Of a DNA stretch of 64,000 bases, positions 32,606-41,417 are shown piece after piece (the stretch's first letter is position 1; each line of letters starts with the position of its first letter). The notes under the pieces were generated by a model, which had not been told where the DNA came from, searched no databases, and saw nothing but the letters and a program-made list of their open reading frames with translations. The position numbers and the translations under genes were made by a program. Origin of the DNA: JAMOAD01 sp023621955. Its GTDB lineage: Bacteria; Acidobacteriota; Aminicenantia; JAMOAD01. The stretch lies in contig DAONEM010000002.1 of assembly GCA_035403085.1 (NCBI GenBank), forward strand, positions 1 through 64,000. Direction: 5' to 3'.

Positions 32606-34032
32606 CCTTTCACCACCAGCAGGGGTTGAAGTCGGCAAACCAGCGTCGAGAGGCCCGCGCCGACCACGGCCTCCACGACGAGACCGGCGTCTTTGTACGC
32701 CTCCGAAGACTCCTCCTCAAGGGTGCGTCGGTTGGCGCAACCGAGGAGGATCCCCTTCTCCTCCATCTCCCTCTCGATGGAGCGTCCCTTGGCCCTCTTG
32801 ACGGCTTGATTACGGGAGAGAAGCCTTCCCGCGCCGTGGCAGGTGGAGCCGAAGCTCTCTTGCAGAGCGGTGGGAGCCGCCGCAAGGACGAAGGAGAAGC
32901 GTCCCATGTCGCCGGGGATCAAGACGGGCTGGCCGGTGGAGGAGTAACGGGGGGGAAGCTCTGAGTGGCCTGCGGGGAAGGCCCGGGTGGCCCCTTTTCG
33001 GTGGACGAGAAGGAGCTTTTTCTGGGCGGCGATTCTGTGCGCCTCTTCCCTCACGACGTTGTGCCCGTGATCGTAAACAAGCTCTAAGGCCGCTCTAGGG
33101 CCGAAGAGAGAGGAGAAGACCTCTCTCAGGCGGTGGGTGATGGCCTGGCGGTTGGCCCAGGCGAAGTTTGCCCCACAGGCCATGGCGGCGAGGTACTCCC
33201 GTCCTTCCGGAGAGTCCGCGGGAGCGCAGGCAAGCTCTCGGTCCGGGAGGGTGAAACGGTACTTTCGGGCGGCTCTTTCCATCTTTTCCAGGGCCTCCGT
33301 GCAGATCTGGTGGCCGAGTCCCCGTGATCCCGTGTGGACCATGATGGTCAGAGTCTCCTGGGTGAGTCCCCAGAGTCGAGCCCTCTCTGGATCGTAGACC
33401 TCAACGACCCGCTGGACCTCAAGGAAGTGGTTCCCCGCCCCAAGGGTCCCCAGCTGACGGGATCCCCTCTCCCAGGCCCTGTCGCTGATCAGGGAATCCT
33501 CCGCGCCGGGGAGGCTTCCGGAGGATTCGGTCCTCTCCAGATCTTCCCTCTCCGCCATCCCCCTGCGCAAGAGGGCGGCGGCGCCCTCCCGTAGGACGCG
33601 GTTTCCCTCTCTCCGGCTCAACGCTTCGCTTTGCACGGCGCCCACTCCGGTGGGGACGGCGGAGAGGAGCGCCGCCAGGAGCGCCTCTCTCTTCTCCAGA
33701 AGGTTCTGTGGTTCAAGGTTGGTCCTGAGGAGCCGAACGCCGCAGTTGATATCGTACCCAACCGCGCCTGGGGAGACGACCCCTTCCGCCGAGTCCGTGA
33801 CGAGAACTCCTCCGATAGGAAGCCCGTAACCGCAATGGATGTCCGGCATGGCCAAGACCGCCTCCACGCGCCCCGGAAGTGAAGCGGCGTTTACGATCTG
33901 TTCGAGGGCCTTCTCGTCGAAGCCGGCGCGGTAGAGCCTCTCGGTTAGGAAGAGGGTTCCCGGAACGGTCATTCTCCGGGAGGGGGGAACCTCCCACTTG
34001 TACTCACTCAGGGGGTGTAGCGACGGATGCAT
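32602..34032 (-). CDS. rtcB: RNA-splicing ligase RtcB
   Basis: 476 aa. RtcB joins 2',3'-cyclic-phosphate or 3'-phosphate RNA ends to 5'-OH ends using GTP and Mn2+. Visible features: MPDIHCGYGLPIGG, GYDINCGVR (metal Cys about 97), GTLGAGNHFLEV, HTGSRGLGHQI (metal His), DHGHN and STCHGAGRLLSR, in which His about 399 would be the guanylylated residue. Start ATG with GGAGGGG upstream. It usually goes with archease or an RtcR regulator for RNA repair; neither is here. It lies 18 bases after dxs and is coupled to the FliK-like gene. Confidence 0.95.
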   Translation of the reverse strand: MHPSLHPLSEYKWEVPPSRRMTVPGTLFLTERLYRAGFDEKALEQIVNAASLPGRVEAVLAMPDIHCGYGLPIGGVLVTDSAEGVVSPGAVGYDINCGVRLLRTNLEPQNLLEKREALLAALLSAVPTGVGAVQSEALSRREGNRVLREGAAALLRRGMAEREDLERTESSGSLPGAEDSLISDRAWERGSRQLGTLGAGNHFLEVQRVVEVYDPERARLWGLTQETLTIMVHTGSRGLGHQICTEALEKMERAARKYRFTLPDRELACAPADSPEGREYLAAMACGANFAWANRQAITHRLREVFSSLFGPRAALELVYDHGHNVVREEAHRIAAQKKLLLVHRKGATRAFPAGHSELPPRYSSTGQPVLIPGDMGRFSFVLAAAPTALQESFGSTCHGAGRLLSRNQAVKRAKGRSIEREMEEKGILLGCANRRTLEEESSEAYKDAGLVVEAVVGAGLSTLVCRLQPLLVVKG

Positions 34033-34050
34033 CGATCCCCTCCGGAAGGG

Positions 34051-35967
34051 TCAGAAAATTTTCTCCTTGATGTTATCCAAGAGAGTCTTCTTCTTGTGGC
34101 TGTGGAGCTTGCGGACACGGTTCGCGATTCCTTCACGGTCGAGGAAGAAGAGCTTATGGATCTGGGAGGAGCTTCCTTGTGGGAGTAGGGAGTCGGGGTA
34201 ACCCAGGGAGTGGACTTGGGTCTTGAAGAGTTCTTTGTTCCTGAGGGCCGAGGCGACCGCTGACCCGAACCCTCCCTGGAGGACTCCGTCTTCCAGTGTC
34301 AGAATCCACCGAGCCTTTTTCCCGATTTCGAAGAGGAGCTTTTCGTCCAAGGGTTTGACAAAGCGGGCGTTGACGACACCTACGGAGATCCCTTCCTGTT
34401 CAAGCTCTCGGGCCGCCTCCAAGGCTTCGTAAACCAGAGGGCCCACCGCAAGGATCGTGCCGTTGCTTCCCTCCTTGAGGGTCTCCCAACGGCCTAAAGG
34501 AACGGTCTCGAACCCCTCGGAAAGAGGAATTCCCTTGCCTGGGGCCTTAGGGTAACGGATGGCGACGGGGTGGTCGATCTGAAGAGAGGTGTAGAGCATG
34601 TTCCTGAGTTCCGCCTCATCCTTGGGAGCCATGACCACGAAGTTGGGCAGAGGGAGGAGGTAGGAGAGGTCGTAGATCCCCTGATGGGTCGGACCGTCTC
34701 CGCCGACGGCGCCGGCCCTGTCGATGGCGAAGATAATCGGCAGGTCCATGAGGGAGACATCGTGGACGAGCTGGTCGTAGGCTCTCTGGAGGAAGGTCGA
34801 GTAGATAGCCACCAGGGGGCGTTCTCCCCCGAGGGCGAGGCCGACGGCGAATTCCGCCGCATGCTGTTCGGCGATTCCTACATCGAAGAACCTGGCGGGG
34901 AAGGCTTTCTGAAAGTCCTGAAGCCCTGTGCCTTCCGGCATAGCCGCGGTGATGGCGAAGAGTCGAGGTTCGGCGGCCCCGAGCTCGGCGACGGTCTTCC
35001 CGAAGACGGCGCTGTAGGTCGGGGGATGGTCGCCCCGGCGGAAACGGCCAGTGGCGATGTCGAAGGGAGCGGCGGAGTGGAAGAGGTCGGGTTTCTTCTC
35101 CGCCGGCAGGTACCCTTTCCCTTTCTTGGTTACCACGTGGATCAACACGGGGCGCGTCAACTCCTTGCACTTTCTCAGGACGCCTTCGAGCTCTCGAAGG
35201 TTGTGGCCGTTGATGGGGCCGACGTACTTGATCCCCAGTTCTTCGAAGAAAGAGCCAGGAGTCATGAGCTTCTTCAGCTTGTCTTCGATGTCGTGGGCAA
35301 GGTCGACGAACTTCGGGCCGATTCCCGGGATTCCCTCGACGACGGTGCGGATGCTCTCCTTGGTCTTGACGTAGAACTGTCCGGATTGGAGATAGTCGAG
35401 GTATTTGGAGATGGCTCCTACGTTGGGGGAGATGCTCATCTTGTTGTCGTTCAGGACAATGATGAGCCGTTTCTTGTGCTGGCCGATCTGGTTGATCGCT
35501 TCCAGGGAGAGGCCTCCGGTCAGGGAGCCGTCTCCGACGACGGCCACCACATGGTGGCTCTCCTTGCGGCTCTCTCGGGAGACGACGAGGCCGAAGGCGG
35601 CGGAGAGGACCGTGCTGGCATGGCCGGTGTTCAGAGTGTCGTGGACGCTTTCGTCCCGGTTGGGGAAGCCCGAGATTCCTCCGAACTGGCGGAGCTTTGG
35701 AAAGAGCTCCTGCCTTCCCGTAAGAAGTTTGTGGCTGTAGGCTTGGTGGCCGACATCCCAAAGGATCTTGTCCTGCGGCGTGTTGAAGACACGGTGGAGG
35801 GCGAGGGTGAGCTCCACGACCCCTAGGTTGGAGGAGAGGTGTCCCCCGGTCTCGGAGACAACGGAGAGAATCGACTGTCTCAGTTCTCGGGCCACACACT
35901 CCAACTCCTCGTAGGTGAGGGGCTTCAGGTCCGCAGGGGAGTGAAGTGAATCAAGGAGCTTTCTCAT
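34051..35967 (-). CDS. dxs: 1-deoxy-D-xylulose-5-phosphate synthase
   Basis: 638 aa, full length. Condenses pyruvate and glyceraldehyde 3-phosphate to DXP, the entry step of the MEP isoprenoid pathway (and a precursor of thiamine and pyridoxal). The thiamine-diphosphate motif is present (GDGSLTGG ... LNDNKMSISPNVG), with catalytic-site segments LSSNLGVVELTLALH, DVGHQAYSHK, NTGHAST, and DRAGAVGGDGPTHQG with the pyrimidine domain Glu in GIAEQHA. It overlaps ispA by 17 bases; the two form the isoprenoid core of the operon. Confidence 0.97.
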   Translation of the reverse strand: MRKLLDSLHSPADLKPLTYEELECVARELRQSILSVVSETGGHLSSNLGVVELTLALHRVFNTPQDKILWDVGHQAYSHKLLTGRQELFPKLRQFGGISGFPNRDESVHDTLNTGHASTVLSAAFGLVVSRESRKESHHVVAVVGDGSLTGGLSLEAINQIGQHKKRLIIVLNDNKMSISPNVGAISKYLDYLQSGQFYVKTKESIRTVVEGIPGIGPKFVDLAHDIEDKLKKLMTPGSFFEELGIKYVGPINGHNLRELEGVLRKCKELTRPVLIHVVTKKGKGYLPAEKKPDLFHSAAPFDIATGRFRRGDHPPTYSAVFGKTVAELGAAEPRLFAITAAMPEGTGLQDFQKAFPARFFDVGIAEQHAAEFAVGLALGGERPLVAIYSTFLQRAYDQLVHDVSLMDLPIIFAIDRAGAVGGDGPTHQGIYDLSYLLPLPNFVVMAPKDEAELRNMLYTSLQIDHPVAIRYPKAPGKGIPLSEGFETVPLGRWETLKEGSNGTILAVGPLVYEALEAARELEQEGISVGVVNARFVKPLDEKLLFEIGKKARWILTLEDGVLQGGFGSAVASALRNKELFKTQVHSLGYPDSLLPQGSSSQIHKLFFLDREGIANRVRKLHSHKKKTLLDNIKEKIF

Positions 35968-36781
35968 CCTTTCCTCGGGTAAGTATCCGCTCCATCAGTT
36001 CGTTGAAGGGAGGAGCGTCCACCTTTAAAGTATGAACCATTCTCCTGCAACGGTCAACCTTCTCCTCCAGAAGCCTGAGGCACTCTGGACGGTTGAGGCG
36101 GAAGAGGATGTTGAAGCTGGAGGACCCGCTGTCCTGGAGATCGTCTTGGAGCTGAAAGACGATTCCCAGTTCTTCCCCAAGGGAGGCGAAGAGTTTGACC
36201 CTCTTGGGCGTGAACCCGAGGATGAGCGCTGTTCCTTCCAGGGCGGCGGCGAAGAGGGCTCCGGTCTTCATCGCGAAAAGATCGAGAGGGTCCGAGTCCG
36301 GGAGGAGTTCCATGGATTGGCCTCCGGCGATTCCCTGATCGCCCCAGCTTCTCAGGAGGAGCTGGGTGAGGCGGAGCTTGAGGGAGGTGGAGTAGGAGGC
36401 CTCTTGGAGAACCTCGGCGCCCAGGGAGACGAGTCCGTCTCCGGCGAGAAGGGCCAACCCCGGCGAGAAGGCCTTGTGGAGGGTGGGCTTCCCTCTTCTC
36501 AGGTCATCGTTGTCCAGAAGAGGCAAGTCGTCGTGGACCAGGGAGGCGGTGTGGACCATCTCGACCGCGGCCGCCCAAGGGAGAACCCTCTCCTGTGAGG
36601 CCGAGAGAAGTTCGCCCAGGGAGATGACCAAGAGGGGACGAACCCGTTTGCCACCGGAGAAGAGAGCGTACCTGTAGAGGGGGTGGAGGGGGCTCCGTGC
36701 TTCCGGGACCTTGGAAGAGAGATACTCCTCGAAGAGAGCCTCCCGGGTTCTCAGAAAGCGGTTGGCCTTGGGAGCCGTCAC
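35951..36781 (-). CDS. ispA: Polyprenyl diphosphate synthase (farnesyl/geranylgeranyl type)
   Basis: 276 aa from a GTG that overlaps the xseB stop; AGGAGG upstream. Builds C15-C20 prenyl diphosphates from IPP and DMAPP for quinone, carrier-lipid and other isoprenoid synthesis. First Asp-rich motif HDDLPLLDNDDLRRGKPT, second motif FQLQDDLQDSG (DDxxD), and the GGKRVRP substrate-binding loop are present. The protein is slightly shorter than E. coli IspA because the region after the second motif is compact. Chain length cannot be fixed from the sequence. Confidence 0.92.
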   Translation of the reverse strand: MTAPKANRFLRTREALFEEYLSSKVPEARSPLHPLYRYALFSGGKRVRPLLVISLGELLSASQERVLPWAAAVEMVHTASLVHDDLPLLDNDDLRRGKPTLHKAFSPGLALLAGDGLVSLGAEVLQEASYSTSLKLRLTQLLLRSWGDQGIAGGQSMELLPDSDPLDLFAMKTGALFAAALEGTALILGFTPKRVKLFASLGEELGIVFQLQDDLQDSGSSSFNILFRLNRPECLRLLEEKVDRCRRMVHTLKVDAPPFNELMERILTRGKDEKAP

Positions 36782-37017
36782 TTTTCCTCCTGGAGGAGAA
36801 AGGGTGTCGTGGCTTCGCCCTCTCCGTCGGCGTTCTTCATGAGCATCTCCACACGGTTTTCCACGGCGTCGAGTTCGGCCCGCAGCGTCCGGGAGAGGGA
36901 GATCCCCCTCTCGAAGAGTTCGAGGGAATCCGCCAGAGGGAGGTTGCCCTCCTCCATCTTCTTGACGATTCCTTCCAGGTCCTGAAACATCTTTTCAAAA
37001 TCAACCTTCTTGTCCAA
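36778..37017 (-). CDS. xseB: Exodeoxyribonuclease VII small subunit
   Basis: 79 aa from a TTG at 37017 with a perfect AAGGAGG six bases upstream; an upstream in-frame ATG would overlap xseA far more and add a non-family N-terminus. Typical XseB: a two-helix protein with FEKMFQDLEGIVKKMEEGNL, LADSLELFERGISLSRTLRA and ELDAVENRVEML. Several copies bind XseA to make the active single-strand DNA exonuclease. The start lies 17 bases inside xseA. Confidence 0.93.
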   Translation of the reverse strand: MDKKVDFEKMFQDLEGIVKKMEEGNLPLADSLELFERGISLSRTLRAELDAVENRVEMLMKNADGEGEATTPFLLQEEK

Positions 37018-38437
37018 GGGTTTCCTCCTTGATCTTCTTGACTTCGGCGATAAGCTCCCCCCGGGAGAGGACGATTCGAAGGGGATCGCCAGTCCTTGCT
37101 TCTGAAGCATCCAAGAGGGGCCGTCCCTCCTTGAGGGCCAGGGCGAACCCTCTCTCCAGGACCCTTCGGTAGGAGAGATCCTCGAGCCTTCCCGAAAGGG
37201 CCTCCAGGGAGAGACGCCTCTTCGACAGGGCGGTGGGGAAGAGGGAGAGGAGTCTCTGCTGAAGGAGTTCGACTCTCCGGGCCAGGGCCGTCCTTTGGCC
37301 GGGAAGAGGCCTGAGAAGACGGTTCTCGAGGCTCTCCAAACGGAGCTTCTCCCTTCCCAGGTAGCGGAGGGGATGGTAGGCGGAGAGGCGTTCTAGAAGG
37401 AGATTCAGAGCCTCTCTCCTCTTTTCGGTCTTCCCCTTCAGAGGGGCGAGGAGCCTCTCTTCAAACTCCTCGGCCTCCATGCAGAGGCGCTGGAGCCGGA
37501 GGGGAAAATCACGGAAGGGGGGGGAAGAGAGGAGCTGTGCCGTGAGCGCCCCGAGGGAGGTGATCCGCAGGGAGAGAAGGCGGTGGGCCTTCTCTTCCAA
37601 GGCGAGAAGCCTCTCTTCCAGGAGGTCCCCCCGTTGGACGACGAGCTCCGCAGCCGCGGAGGGGGTGGAGGCCCTCAGGTCGGCGGCGAAGTCGCAGATG
37701 GTGAAGTCCGTCTCGTGCCCTACCGCCGAGAGGGTAGGGATCTTCGAAGAGGCGACGGCCCGGGCGACGATCTCTTCGTTAAAGGGCCAGAGGTCCTCGA
37801 TGCTTCCCCCTCCCCTGGCAAGGATGATCACCTCCACGTCGCCGCGGCGGTTGAAGGCTTCGACTCCCTCTACCAGGGATTGGGCGGCGCCCTCCCCCTG
37901 AACCTTGGCGGGGTAGATCAGGATACGAAGACCCTTGTGCCGACGGGCCAGAATGCGGAGAATGTCCATCACCACCGCCCCTTGGGGGGAGGTAACAAGG
38001 CCGATGGAGCGGGGAAAGGGAGGGAGGGGGCGCTTCCGCTCCTGGGAGAAGAGACCCTCCTCTTGAAGCCGCTTCTTAAGGGCTTCAAACCTGAGGAAAA
38101 GGTTTCCGAGACCCTCGGAGACCATCTCTTCAACGATCAGCTGGGTGTCTCCCCGCTTCTCGTAGAGGGAGACCCTTCCCCTGACGACGACGGCGTCGCC
38201 GTCTTTGGGAGGAAAGGAGACCCTGTCGGCCTGGGAGCGGAACATGACGCAACGGATCTTCCCCTGATCGTCTTTCAGGTCGAAGTAGAGGTGGCCTGAG
38301 GAGTACCTCAGGAAGTTGGAGATCTCTCCCCGGACTCGAACTTCCGGGAAGGTGTACTCCAGGCTGGTTTTGATCATGAGAACCAACCGGGAGACGGGAT
38401 AGACGGGAGTGTCGGGCCTCAGGTCCTCTCTACCCAT
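37001..38437 (-). CDS. xseA: Exodeoxyribonuclease VII large subunit
   Basis: 478 aa from the ATG at 38437 (GGAGAGG upstream); the open frame extends to 38827 but the extra part is a shadow of the upstream gene. An N-terminal OB fold (about 10-125: VRVRGEISNFLRYSSGHLYF, LKDDQGKIRCVMFR) is followed by the catalytic domain (LVTSPQGAVVMDIL, ARGGGSIEDLWPFNEE, SAVGHETDFTICDFAADLRA) and a long coiled coil. Degrades single-stranded DNA to oligonucleotides in recombination and repair. It overlaps the phosphoesterase gene by 19 bases and is coupled to xseB. Confidence 0.95.
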   Translation of the reverse strand: MGREDLRPDTPVYPVSRLVLMIKTSLEYTFPEVRVRGEISNFLRYSSGHLYFDLKDDQGKIRCVMFRSQADRVSFPPKDGDAVVVRGRVSLYEKRGDTQLIVEEMVSEGLGNLFLRFEALKKRLQEEGLFSQERKRPLPPFPRSIGLVTSPQGAVVMDILRILARRHKGLRILIYPAKVQGEGAAQSLVEGVEAFNRRGDVEVIILARGGGSIEDLWPFNEEIVARAVASSKIPTLSAVGHETDFTICDFAADLRASTPSAAAELVVQRGDLLEERLLALEEKAHRLLSLRITSLGALTAQLLSSPPFRDFPLRLQRLCMEAEEFEERLLAPLKGKTEKRREALNLLLERLSAYHPLRYLGREKLRLESLENRLLRPLPGQRTALARRVELLQQRLLSLFPTALSKRRLSLEALSGRLEDLSYRRVLERGFALALKEGRPLLDASEARTGDPLRIVLSRGELIAEVKKIKEETLGQEG

Positions 38438-39213
38438 ATCCTCTCCACCGCCAGAGCCTCGCCGGTCTGGGGGTTGAGGTCGGCCATCAGGCCGTTGATC
38501 ATGACGGGGCCCTTGGCGACTTCGAAGCGCACCGGGAGACCCGTGAGAAAGCGCTCCAGGGCGATTTCGGATCTCATTCCGATCACCGAATCCCGGGCGC
38601 CGCACATCCCCAGATCGGTCTGGTAGGCCGTCTTGTTGGGAAGGATTCTGGAGTCTGAGGTCTGAACGTGGGTGTGGGTTCCTACCATCATGGAGACCTT
38701 TCCATCCAGGTACCACCCCATGGCGACCTTCTCGGAGGTGACCTCTGCGTGCAGATCGGTGAGGAGAATCTTCACGCCCTCCTCCCGAAGCTTCTTGGCG
38801 ATCTCGAGGCCTCTTCTGAAGGGGCACTCGATCTCGGGAAGGTACTTTCTCCCCTGAAGGTTGATGATTCCCACCTTCACGTCCCCTTTCGTGAGGACCG
38901 TGTAGCCCCTTCCGGGAGCCCCCTCGGGGTAGTTGGCGGGGCGAAGGATTCGGGGGTCTCTCTTGAGGATGTCCAGGCCGTCCTTCTTGTCCCAGACATG
39001 GTTGCCCGTGGTGATGAAGCTGATTCCGCTGAAGAAGGCCTCTTGAACGGTCTTCTCCGTCAGGCCGAACCCTCCGGCCAAGTTTTCTCCGTTGATTCCG
39101 ATGAAATCGATCTCTTTGCTCTTCTTGAGGGAGGGGAGTATCTCGTTCAACGCCCTGCGCCCCGGTTGCCCTATGACGTCCCCGAGCATGAGGACTCGGA
39201 AGTGGTTGTTCAC
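38419..39213 (-). CDS. YmdB-like metallophosphoesterase
   Basis: 264 aa from a GTG at 39213 with AAGGAG upstream. TIGR00282-family phosphoesterase; B. subtilis YmdB hydrolyses 2',3'-cyclic nucleotides and affects biofilm and motility choices. Metal-binding motifs: LGDVIGQPGR (Asp), INGENLAGG (Asn/Glu), TTGNHVWD (GNH), DLHAEVTSEK (His) and VGTHTHVQTSD (H-T-H). It is first in the operon that continues with xseA-xseB-ispA-dxs-rtcB. An activity on RNA-derived cyclic phosphates would suit RtcB, which uses the same kind of RNA end, but this is inference. Confidence 0.93.
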   Translation of the reverse strand: MNNHFRVLMLGDVIGQPGRRALNEILPSLKKSKEIDFIGINGENLAGGFGLTEKTVQEAFFSGISFITTGNHVWDKKDGLDILKRDPRILRPANYPEGAPGRGYTVLTKGDVKVGIINLQGRKYLPEIECPFRRGLEIAKKLREEGVKILLTDLHAEVTSEKVAMGWYLDGKVSMMVGTHTHVQTSDSRILPNKTAYQTDLGMCGARDSVIGMRSEIALERFLTGLPVRFEVAKGPVMINGLMADLNPQTGEALAVERIWVERT

Positions 39214-39280
39214 TGTTTCTCCTTAAAGATGAAAGCTTTCCCTTATTTTACAGGAAAAAGGGGAGCAGGGGAAGGGAGGG

Positions 39281-39892
39281 TCAGAGGAGGCCGGGGAGGA
39301 AAGGAAGGAGTTCCTCTCTTGAGAGGCTTCCGGGGCGGACGATTCGGGGGACCGGGAGGGAGAGATCGACCATGGTGGAGGGGAGGGCGCCACGGGGACC
39401 ATCCTCGACGAAGAGGTCGATCCCTTCGGGGAAGTAGGCGGCGGCTTCCCGAACGCTCCCCGCCGGCGGGAGCCCATGGGGGTTGGCGGAGGTGGAGACG
39501 ATGGGGAAGGGGAGAAGGGAGAGAAGCTCCTTGAGGGGCTGATGGTTGGGCCAGCGAACAGCGATCTTCCCTTCGGGTCCCGTGAGGAGGGGGAGGGGGC
39601 GGCGGGAGGGGATCAGGAGGGTGAGAGGTCCGGGGACCACCCTGTCCCAGAGTCTGTCCAGGGCGGAGGGAAGGGCAGAGATCAGGGGGGAGAGTTTCTC
39701 TCGGTCATCACAAAGGAGGAGGAAGGGGGAGCTCCTCCCCTTGAGGGTGGCGATCCGGTGGAGAGCGTCGCCGTGAAAGGCTCCCGCGGAGAGGCCGTAG
39801 AGCGTATCGGTGGGGAGGAAGACCACCCCCCCCTGCCGAAACACCTCGGCGATCGGTTCCGGCGGGGTCAGGGGGAGACTCTCTCTCTCCAA
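39281..39892 (-). CDS. L-threonylcarbamoyladenylate synthase (Sua5/YrdC family)
   Basis: 203 aa from a TTG at 39892, with no strong ribosome binding site; it overlaps the dehydrogenase gene by 25 bases, so it may depend on coupling. Makes threonylcarbamoyl-AMP from Thr, bicarbonate and ATP for the t6A37 tRNA modification. Family motifs: VVFLPTDTLYGLSAGAF, KGRSSPFLLL (KxR), GPLTLLIPSR, IAVRWPNH (usually R-x-P) and STSANPHGLPPA. YrdC-length, without the extra Sua5 C-terminal domain. MtaB, which acts on the same nucleotide (t6A37), is also in this window at 48152-49372. Confidence 0.92.
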   Translation of the reverse strand: MERESLPLTPPEPIAEVFRQGGVVFLPTDTLYGLSAGAFHGDALHRIATLKGRSSPFLLLCDDREKLSPLISALPSALDRLWDRVVPGPLTLLIPSRRPLPLLTGPEGKIAVRWPNHQPLKELLSLLPFPIVSTSANPHGLPPAGSVREAAAYFPEGIDLFVEDGPRGALPSTMVDLSLPVPRIVRPGSLSREELLPFLPGLL

Positions 39893-40845
39893 GGGGGCAC
39901 CAAGAACGGGGGGACCCTTCCCGCAAAGGTCTCCTTGAGGGCTTCTACTGTCATCCAGGCCATCCGGGTGCGGGTCTCTTCGGTGGCCGAGCCGATATGG
40001 GGAAGGAGAACGGTCCTCTCCGCTAAGAGAAGCTTCGGGTGGATTTGGGGCTCCTGCTCAAAGACGTCCAGACCGGCGCCCCAGAGCCTTCCCTCCAGAA
40101 GGGAGTCGGCGAGGGCCTCCTCGTCGACGATGGGCCCCCGGGAGGTGTTGATCAGAATCGAACCGGGCTTCATCAAACCGATGCGGCGACGGTCGAGGAG
40201 GTGCCGGCTCTCCGGAGTCAGGGGGAGGTGGAGGGAGAGAAAGTCCGACAGGGGAAGGAGCTCCTCCAGGGGGAGGAAGGCGGCGTTGAGGAGGGCTTCG
40301 TCGGCCCGCGGCAGGGGCTTCGGTCCTGTGTAGAGAACCTTCAAGCCGAAGGCGAGACACCTTCTGGCGAAGGCCTTCCCGATCCTTCCCATCCCCACGA
40401 TGCCGACGGTTTTTCCGAAGAGCTCCTGTCCGAGGAAGAGGTTGGCTCCCCACCCCTCGAACCTTCCCTCCCGGAGGAACCGCTCGGCTTCTGGTATCCT
40501 TCTGGCGACGGCCAGGAGAAGGGAGAAGGCTAGATCCGCGGTGGCTTCCGTCAGTACGTCGGGGGTGTTGGTGACGTAGATGCCCTTACTGAGGGCGTAA
40601 CCAACGTCGATGTTGTTAAAACCGACGGCGTAGTTGGCGACGATTCGGAGGTTGGGACAACCTTCGAGGAAGGAGCTGTCCAGAGGGTCAGAGAGGAAGG
40701 AGATCAAGCCCTCTGCATCCCGGGAGAGCTCCCGGAGCGAGGAGGGGGAAAAGGGCTCAGGAATCCGGAGGTCGAACTCCGAGGCCAGGGCCGACATGGG
40801 TGCCCTCTGAAAAGGGTGGGAGAGGACAACGGTCTGCTTTTTCAT
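39868..40845 (-). CDS. D-2-hydroxyacid dehydrogenase (glyoxylate/hydroxypyruvate reductase-like)
   Basis: 325 aa from the ATG at 40845, which overlaps the gmhB-like stop (ATGA). NAD(P)-dependent reductase of 2-ketoacids. Catalytic-domain start KKQTVVLSHPF, ANYAVGFNNIDV, nucleotide-binding VGIVGMGRIGKAFA (GxGxxG), Arg in INTSRGPIVDE, Glu in GLDVFEQEP and His in LLPHIGSATEETR. The sequence is closest in style to glyoxylate reductases; phosphoglycerate dehydrogenase is less likely, because there is no ACT domain. It lies between a heptose phosphatase-like and a t6A gene with no obvious link. Confidence 0.9.
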   Translation of the reverse strand: MKKQTVVLSHPFQRAPMSALASEFDLRIPEPFSPSSLRELSRDAEGLISFLSDPLDSSFLEGCPNLRIVANYAVGFNNIDVGYALSKGIYVTNTPDVLTEATADLAFSLLLAVARRIPEAERFLREGRFEGWGANLFLGQELFGKTVGIVGMGRIGKAFARRCLAFGLKVLYTGPKPLPRADEALLNAAFLPLEELLPLSDFLSLHLPLTPESRHLLDRRRIGLMKPGSILINTSRGPIVDEEALADSLLEGRLWGAGLDVFEQEPQIHPKLLLAERTVLLPHIGSATEETRTRMAWMTVEALKETFAGRVPPFLVPPWRERVSP

Positions 40846-41417
40846 GGATTCTCTCCACCCTTGAGGGGTACGACCCCTCTCCGGCAAATCCACCTGGCCG
40901 CATCCAGGAGAGTGTCGAAGACAAGGCTCTTCTCCCTCTCCTCCCCGGTGAGGTCGGCCAGGGTCTTGCGTCCCTCTCCGGTCAGAACGAGAAGGGCGGT
41001 GGAGCCCGCGGCCCAGGCGGTCTTCAGGTCTGAGAGTTTGTCCCCAACGAGGAAGCACTCTGGGAGCGTCAGGGAGAAGTCCGAGGCCGCCTTCAGAACC
41101 ATTCCGGGGTTTGGCTTCCGGCAGGGGTCGTTGTCGTCGGGGTGGGCGGAGCAGTGGTAGATACCGTCAAGACGCGCCCCTCGGGCGGCCAACTCCTGGG
41201 AGAGCCTGCCGTGGATGAGGGAGAGGGTCTCTTCGGTGAAGTAGCCCCTGGCGATTCCCGACTGGTTGGTCACCAGAAGGACCAGAAAGCCCGCCCCGTT
41301 CAAGAGGGAGATCGCCTCGGCGGAGAAGGGGAAGAGTCTCATCTCTTCGGGGGAGCAGACGTAGCCGTCGTTGTCGTTCAGCGTCCCGTCACGGTCGAGG
41401 AAGACGGCCCTAACCAT
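40842..41417 (-). CDS. gmhB: HAD phosphatase, GmhB-like (D-glycero-D-manno-heptose 1,7-bisphosphate 7-phosphatase)
   Basis: 191 aa from the ATG at 41417; it overlaps the heptosyltransferase by eight bases. HAD motif I FLDRDGTLN (nucleophile and acid Asp), motif II LVTNQSG, motif III region CRKPNPGM and motif IV VGDKLSD. GmhB removes the 7-phosphate during ADP-heptose synthesis for LPS. The usual zinc site is C-x-H ... C-x-C; here YHCSAHPDDNDPCRKP has the first Cys, a His and the last Cys, but Asp stands where the third Cys is expected. The waaF neighbour supports a heptose role; HisB-N-like phosphatase is the alternative. Confidence 0.82.
   Translation of the reverse strand: MVRAVFLDRDGTLNDNDGYVCSPEEMRLFPFSAEAISLLNGAGFLVLLVTNQSGIARGYFTEETLSLIHGRLSQELAARGARLDGIYHCSAHPDDNDPCRKPNPGMVLKAASDFSLTLPECFLVGDKLSDLKTAWAAGSTALLVLTGEGRKTLADLTGEEREKSLVFDTLLDAARWICRRGVVPLKGGENP

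Noticed and set aside
34570..35826. 418-codon open frame opposite dxs
   Set aside because: Dxs on the minus strand is unmistakable; the opposite frame has no recognisable protein.
38438..38827. N-terminal extension of xseA
   Set aside because: The added residues are a shadow of the upstream phosphoesterase gene; the ATG at 38437 has a ribosome binding site and begins family sequence.
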